Shown here: in pieces, positions 15,096 through 18,078 of the stretch
How the letters are laid out: every line of letters begins with the position of its first letter
Numbering within the stretch: position 1 is the stretch's first letter
Assembly (NCBI GenBank): GCA_004297665.1
Contig: SCUP01000174.1
Span: 1 to 18,078, forward strand
Length of the DNA stretch: 18,078 nt
Origin: Nitrosarchaeum sp.
GTDB lineage: Archaea > Thermoproteota > Nitrososphaeria > Nitrososphaerales > Nitrosopumilaceae
Reading direction: 5' to 3'
Position numbers and translations under genes: made by a program
The notes under the pieces: model-generated
Databases searched by the model: none
Told to the model about the DNA's origin: nothing
What the model saw: the letters and a program-made list of their open reading frames with translations, nothing else

Positions 15096-15104
15096 TTATT
15101 TAAA
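15096..15104 (-). promoter_or_regulatory. TATA box of the RHH-like gene
   Basis: The minus strand reads TTTAAATAA. It is centred about 25 bases before the ATG at 15075 with no Shine-Dalgarno between, fitting a leaderless mRNA. Confidence 0.5.
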
Positions 15105-15143
15105 GCAAAGAATCATCTATAGACAAATAAGATAATCACAAAA

Positions 15144-15242
15144 TTAAGATAGTTTAATGCACTTACAGTCACAATCAAACATTCCTGTTTTTCCCATGCA
15201 TTGATCATGATGTTCATGATAACATTTGTCACAAGTAACCAA
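15144..15242 (-). CDS. 32-residue Cys/His-rich microprotein
   Basis: A very short frame starts at TTG 15242. It reads VTCDKCYHEHHDQCMGK followed by TGMFDCDCKCIKLS: six Cys and three His in 32 residues, arranged as CxxC-x-HxHH-xx-C and CxCxC. This is a strongly metal-binding composition, with room for one or two zinc ions. Just upstream the frame has a TAA, so TTG is effectively the only start. GTATTTATC at 15266-15274 is centred about 28 bases before it, which fits a leaderless transcript. The gene is divergent from the DUF504 gene. It is too short for a confident family call; a chance open frame is possible, but the Cys/His pattern and promoter spacing argue against that. Confidence 0.6.
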   Translation of the reverse strand: MVTCDKCYHEHHDQCMGKTGMFDCDCKCIKLS

Positions 15243-15265
15243 GTCACATCTTTACGAAGAACTAT

Positions 15266-15274
15266 GATAAATAC
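15266..15274 (-). promoter_or_regulatory. TATA box of the 32-residue microprotein gene
   Basis: The minus strand reads GTATTTATC, centred about 28 bases before the TTG at 15242. This supports both the existence of the gene and the TTG start. Confidence 0.45.
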
Positions 15275-15353
15275 CGAACGTACTTGATTAAAACTAGACT
15301 ATTTCAAATAACACATTATAATTATGAAGTGACATAGAAAAATAGTAAAAAAC

Positions 15354-15581
15354 ATGTCAAAAAAGGGGGTCATAGAGGAAATTTTTAGCAAAGCAAGATT
15401 TGCAGATGATACGAAAGCATACAGAATTTTCTACAGAGATTTTGAGAGATTAAGAGAAACAACATTAGATGAATTTATCAAAGAATCAAACAATTTTCAA
15501 ACCATTCCAATCACAAGAATAGAGATAATTAAGAAAAATCATAGGATTTTATTTGAAAAGGACAGTAAAAAGACTGAATAG
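15354..15581 (+). CDS. DUF504/MJ1316-domain protein
   Basis: This encodes 75 residues, about the length of the isolated archaeal DUF504 (UPF0248) proteins. The pattern is IEEIFSKARFADDTKAYRIF.YRDFE.L at the N-terminus and the characteristic IPITRIEIIKKNHRILFEK at the C-terminus, corresponding to the family's IP.HRI..I strand. In eukaryotic proteins this domain (MJ1316) accompanies 2H-phosphoesterase and related RNA-end modules and is predicted to recognise cyclic or phosphorylated RNA ends. A role in RNA end handling is therefore a family-based guess. A TTATAATT box at 15317-15324 lies about 34 bases before the ATG. The stop is two bases before the TTG of the GTPase gene, so the two are co-transcribed. 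Confidence 0.8.
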   Translation: MSKKGVIEEIFSKARFADDTKAYRIFYRDFERLRETTLDEFIKESNNFQTIPITRIEIIKKNHRILFEKDSKKTE

Positions 15582-15583
15582 AT

Positions 15584-16693
15584 TTGGGAATTCCTGAAAA
15601 AATTAAAGCCATTCAAGATGAAATGGCAAAAACACAGATCAATAAAGCTACAAATCATCACATCGGTTTACTAAAAGCAAAAATTGCAAAACTAAAACGA
15701 GAGCAAGAAGACAAAGAAATTCAAAAAAGTGGTGTAAAAACAGATGGATTTGATGTCAGACGTGCAGGAGATGCTACAGTTGTGTTTATCGGATTACCAA
15801 GTGTGGGCAAATCAACATTGCTAAACAAACTAACAGATGCAAAGTCTGCAGTTGGGGCTTACCAATTTACAACTTTAACAGTAGTTCCAGGAATGATGGA
15901 ATATAGAGGAGCTAAAATTCAAGTTCTCGATTTGCCTGGAATCATTAAAGGTGCATCAAGTGGAAAAGGATTGGGCAAAAGAATACTATCTGTTGCAAGA
16001 ACTGCAGATTTGGTTTTACTCATGTTAGATGTTTTTCAGCCTTTTCATGAAGATGTATTAGTTAATGAATTAGGAAATATAGGAATTAGATTAAACAGAC
16101 TACCTCCAAACATCACAATTGAAAAATCATCTATGGGTGGAATTGCCGTTGCCCAACAAGTAAAACTAACAAAAATTTCAGAACAACACCTAAAAGACAT
16201 TTTACATATTTATGGCATAGTCAGTGCCAGAGTTGTCATTAGAGAAGACATCACATCAGAGCAATTAGCAGATCACATAGCTGGAAATATTAGTTATTCA
16301 AAATCACTTACAATTTTAAACAAAATAGATCTAGTAGATAGAGAATTTCTAGAAGATTTGAAAACAAAAATAAAATCCGAAGTAATCGAAGTTTCAGCAA
16401 ATTCAGAAATCAACATAGAATTGCTAAAAGAGAAAATCTATGAAAAACTTAATTTTATTAGAATATACATGAGACCAAAAGGCGGGGAAACAGACTTTAA
16501 AGAACCGTTAATTGCAAGAGAAGGCGATACAGTGGAAGATATTTGCAACAAACTACATCGAAGTATGAAAAGACAATTCAGATATGGTTTGATTTGGGGG
16601 AAAAGTGTAAAGTTTGGAGGACAAAGAGTTGGATTAGATCACATTGTACAAGATGAAGATGTTTTAACAATAATTAAAACACGTGGAGCATAA
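15584..16693 (+). CDS. DRG-type GTPase (OBG/DRG family, TGS domain)
   Basis: The 369 residues match the archaeal DRG (developmentally regulated GTP-binding) group. The order is an N-terminal basic coiled helix (about 1-60, GLLKAKIAKLKRE), then the G domain with G1 GLPSVGKST (70-78), G2 YQFTTLT (93-99), G3 DLPG (116-119), and the DRG-specific insert RLNRLPPNITIEKSSMGGIAV. G4 is NKIDL (246-250) and G5 SAN (271-273). A C-terminal TGS domain spans about 292-367 (IRIYMRPKG to DVLTIIKTRG). Eukaryotic DRG1 and DRG2 associate with ribosomes, so a translation role is expected. The start is TTG, two bases after the DUF504 stop. G1 has Leu where Phe is usual (GFPSVGKS), a mild change. Confidence 0.95.
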   Translation: MGIPEKIKAIQDEMAKTQINKATNHHIGLLKAKIAKLKREQEDKEIQKSGVKTDGFDVRRAGDATVVFIGLPSVGKSTLLNKLTDAKSAVGAYQFTTLTVVPGMMEYRGAKIQVLDLPGIIKGASSGKGLGKRILSVARTADLVLLMLDVFQPFHEDVLVNELGNIGIRLNRLPPNITIEKSSMGGIAVAQQVKLTKISEQHLKDILHIYGIVSARVVIREDITSEQLADHIAGNISYSKSLTILNKIDLVDREFLEDLKTKIKSEVIEVSANSEINIELLKEKIYEKLNFIRIYMRPKGGETDFKEPLIAREGDTVEDICNKLHRSMKRQFRYGLIWGKSVKFGGQRVGLDHIVQDEDVLTIIKTRGA

Positions 16694-16713
16694 TTCTAAT
16701 TTCAAATAACAAA

Positions 16714-16890
16714 ATGGATCAAGATACAGAACACAGATGGTGTAAATATTGCATGGCAAAAACAAAACAAATTCTTGTTTTTCTTCCAGAAATGGCAACA
16801 TACAAGCGTAGAAGACAGTATCAATGTACTATTTGTGGAAAAAAAAGTTGGTTGCAAGGAAGAAGACCGTCAGCTGAAAGTGTTTATTGA
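16714..16890 (+). CDS. 58-residue zinc-ribbon protein
   Basis: A 58-residue frame starts at ATG 16714, 20 bases after the GTPase stop. Two Cys pairs (HRWCKYCMAK, C10/C13; YQCTICGKKSW, C38/C41) are separated by 24 residues that would form the zinc-ribbon hairpin. A basic cluster, YKRRRQ (30-35), lies between the pairs and RRPS follows the second. The layout resembles the small zinc ribbons in RNA polymerase subunits, transposase tails and ribosomal proteins, but I do not recognise the exact family. The basic residues suggest nucleic-acid binding. It may be co-transcribed with the GTPase; no clear TATA box of its own is visible. Confidence 0.75.
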   Translation: MDQDTEHRWCKYCMAKTKQILVFLPEMATYKRRRQYQCTICGKKSWLQGRRPSAESVY

Positions 16891-17006
16891 AATTTTTCCG
16901 ATCAGAATTAAATTTTAGAAATAAAATTTCGTTGACAAATAGTAATCAGTTTGTGTAATTTTGTTTATTCTAACTATAGAAAAGCTATGAAAATGGCGAT
17001 TCATCA

Positions 17007-17213
17007 ATGGCTACAAAAAGAAAAGCTGCCTCTAAACGTAGATCTAGTAGAAAATCTGCAGCAAAAAAAGCAGCTCCTAGAAGAAGAGCCGCTCCAAAAA
17101 GAAAAGCAGCTCCTAGAAGAAAATCTGCAGCAAAAAAAGCAGCTCCTAGAAGAAGAGCCGCTCCAAAAAGAAAAGCAGCCCCTAGAAGAAAAGCAGCAAA
17201 AAGACGACGATAA
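17007..17213 (+). CDS. Histone H1-tail-like basic protein (Lys/Arg/Ala/Pro)
   Basis: The 68 residues from ATG 17007 contain 34 Lys+Arg, 21 Ala, 6 Pro and 5 Ser, and no acidic, aromatic or other hydrophobic residues. The unit AAPRRRAAPKRKAAPRRKS AAKK is repeated almost exactly, reflecting a 69-bp tandem repeat. This is the composition of histone H1 C-terminal tails and of bacterial H1-like proteins, so a disordered DNA-binding or compacting role is likely. The frame is chosen over two others open across the same repeat because it follows an isolated ATG, ends just before a terminator, and its composition is biologically familiar. A TTTATTC element at 16964-16970 could be the promoter. It could instead bind RNA or polyphosphate. 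Confidence 0.8.
   Translation: MATKRKAASKRRSSRKSAAKKAAPRRRAAPKRKAAPRRKSAAKKAAPRRRAAPKRKAAPRRKAAKRRR
17051..17188 (+). repeat. 69-bp tandem repeat, two copies
   Basis: Copy one spans 17051-17119 and copy two 17120-17188; they differ at a single position that I could see (GCAGCTCCT versus GCAGCCCCT near the end). A partial third unit follows. The 69-bp period is 23 codons, so the reading frame is kept. Near-identity at the DNA level points to a recent duplication. Confidence 0.9.
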
Positions 17214-17231
17214 AAACGTCAAAAAACTAAC

Positions 17232-17265
17232 AATCGTCATGTAATGACGATTTGTTTTCCTTTTT
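17232..17265 (+). terminator. Hairpin plus T-rich terminator
   Basis: AATCGTCA and TGACGATT form a perfect 8-bp stem with a 5-base loop (TGTAA), followed by TTGTTTTCCTTTTT. It lies 19 bases after the stop of the H1-like gene and most likely ends that transcript. Confidence 0.7.
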
Positions 17266-17332
17266 CTAATTTCTAAAATTAACTAAACATTTGCTATCAG
17301 GTAAAAATAATCAACATAACACAAGTCATTTC

Positions 17333-17617
17333 TTAGGAGAACATTTGGCTTGGAGGTTGTGAACTTTTTCCTTTAATTGCATTTTTTTGAACTGTAAATT
17401 TCTTATCAGGTGGAGTAATAGATAGTTTTACAGAAGTGTTAATGGCATAATGCGGAGTACCATCGGGATTTGTAAAATTGACAGCTTTACCAACACGATC
17501 TAAATCAACTTTGACTTTTACAATTGTTCCATCTTCTAATTCAAAAGATACAAAATCATTTTCAAGACGTTTGTAATCCAACATTTTAAATTCTATTTTT
17601 TCAGGATTTTCACTCAT
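17333..17617 (-). CDS. 94-residue hypothetical protein, all-beta
   Basis: The 94 residues from ATG 17617 carry no signal peptide or membrane segment. Residues about 8-40 alternate as short strands (KIEFKMLDYKRLE, FVSFELEDGTIVKVKVDL), followed by HYAINTSVKLSI and a basic, Ser/Pro-rich flexible tail (KGKSSQPPSQMFS). The ELEDGTIVKVKV stretch resembles a small beta-barrel (OB- or Sm-like) strand pair, but I do not recognise the family. It starts 22 bases after the stop of the collagen-like gene on the same strand, so the two may be one transcription unit. That would make it a candidate partner for the collagen-like protein. Confidence 0.75.
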   Translation of the reverse strand: MSENPEKIEFKMLDYKRLENDFVSFELEDGTIVKVKVDLDRVGKAVNFTNPDGTPHYAINTSVKLSITPPDKKFTVQKNAIKGKSSQPPSQMFS

Positions 17618-17639
17618 CAGTAATTCACTTTGTCAAGCA

Positions 17640-18078
17640 TTAGTAAAGATAACTCATCAGTTTGATTTGGTCTTCAGTACTAATGATATTTTTGTTAGTC
17701 AGTATTTCCAAAAGTTCCTTAAATAATGCTTTTTGTTCCATAGACATTCCTCCTGCCGGTCCTTTTTCTCCAGGTGGACCAGGTGGACCTCTTGGACCAG
17801 CTTGACCCACTGGACCCTGTTCACCTATTCTGCCTTGTTCACCAGGTGGACCTATCGGACCTATCGGACCTCTTTCACCTTGCAGACCTTGAATACCTTG
17901 TGGACCTTGTGGACCTTTTTCTCCTAATGGACCAGTTGGACCTCTTTCACCTTGTGGGCCTTGTGGACCTTGTGGACCTTTTTCTCCTAATGGACCAGTT
18001 GGACCAGTTAATCCTTTATCGCCTTGCAGACCAATTAGACCTTTGTCACCTTTTTCTCCTTGTGGACCAGGAACTCCG
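17640..18078 (-). CDS. Collagen-like (Gly-X-Y)n protein, 5' end missing
   Basis: The frame is open from the right edge to the TAA at 17640, giving 146 visible residues. The first part is 36 uninterrupted Gly-X-Y triplets such as [27 protein letters not shown] and [12 protein letters not shown], with the typical GPP, GEK, GER and GPQ triplets of bacterial collagen-like proteins. Lys in Y positions next to Glu (GEK, GDK) would stabilise a triple helix without hydroxyproline. After GPAGG comes a non-collagen C-terminus of 35 or so residues ([16 protein letters not shown] then [19 protein letters not shown]), which looks helical and could trimerise or anchor the chain. The N-terminus, and so any signal peptide, lies outside the window. 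A triple-helical fibre or stalk protein is the likely call; location is unknown. Confidence 0.92.
   Translation of the reverse strand, partial: GVPGPQGEKGDKGLIGLQGDKGLTGPTGPLGEKGPQGPQGPQGERGPTGPLGEKGPQGPQGIQGLQGERGPIGPIGPPGEQGRIGEQGPVGQAGPRGPPGPPGEKGPAGGMSMEQKALFKELLEILTNKNIISTEDQIKLMSYLY

Noticed and set aside
16951..17244. Gln/Glu/Lys-rich open frame across the 69-bp repeat, same strand, and a Ser/Cys/Phe-rich frame on the opposite strand
   Set aside because: Both arise because a stop-free repeat is open in several frames. The Lys/Arg/Ala frame has a familiar H1-like composition and ends before the terminator; the others have no recognisable composition.
17733..17927. Plus-strand Trp/Thr-rich open frame over the collagen-like region
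   Set aside because: It is the antisense of Gly-Pro-rich codons, with an implausible composition; the minus-strand collagen frame explains the sequence fully.
17733..18078. Repetitive GGACC-rich blocks considered as a CRISPR or intergenic repeat array
   Set aside because: The periodicity is 9 bases and multiples, following Gly-X-Y codons; there are no constant repeats with unique spacers.

Overview
The window looks like chromosomal sequence of an AT-rich, Nitrosopumilus-like ammonia-oxidising archaeon (Nitrososphaerota/Thaumarchaeota). The placement rests on a consistent set of archaeal genes: a 20S proteasome beta subunit, archaeal-type phosphoglycolate phosphatase, TrmI, a DRG-type GTPase, a stand-alone PUA protein and a DUF504/MJ1316 protein. 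It is also supported by short intergenic gaps, many TTG starts, and TATA-like boxes about 26-29 bases before start codons, as expected for leaderless mRNAs. There are no rRNA or tRNA genes, insertion sequences, CRISPR arrays or prophage genes. Both window edges cut genes on the minus strand.

Left part (1-3300): a secreted fibronectin type III protein (3' end missing), a four-helix membrane protein of unknown function, a TerC-family membrane protein, and a small exported protein with a DSRCP...CxWxG motif. The promoter of the last is enclosed in a strong inverted repeat.

Middle part (3300-11570): on the plus strand, a conserved hypothetical is followed by a 545-residue protein built from two ThyX-like halves, then MsrB, then homoserine dehydrogenase with a PUA-domain RNA-binding protein overlapping its stop codon. 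A palindromic TATA element then drives, in opposite directions, a proteasome beta subunit lacking the catalytic Thr1 and a DoxX-family membrane protein. Minus-strand housekeeping genes follow: an M20 peptidase, NAD(P)H-hydrate dehydratase and the tRNA m1A methyltransferase TrmI.

Right part (11570-18078): argS and phosphoglycolate phosphatase form a tight operon. Around them lie five very small genes of 32 to 58 codons. Four encode Cys- or Cys/His-rich, probably metal-binding microproteins and one resembles a ribbon-helix-helix protein. A DUF504/MJ1316 gene is 2 bases from a DRG-type GTPase gene. A 68-residue Lys/Arg/Ala/Pro protein resembling a histone H1 tail, built from a 69-bp tandem repeat, is followed by a clear hairpin terminator. 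The window ends in a collagen-like (Gly-X-Y)n gene that runs off the right edge and may be co-transcribed with a downstream 94-residue hypothetical.

Most genes are housekeeping. The parts most worth a second look are the collagen-like gene, the H1-like protein, the double ThyX protein, the proteasome subunit without Thr1, the cluster of metal-binding microproteins, and the two symmetric promoter structures.
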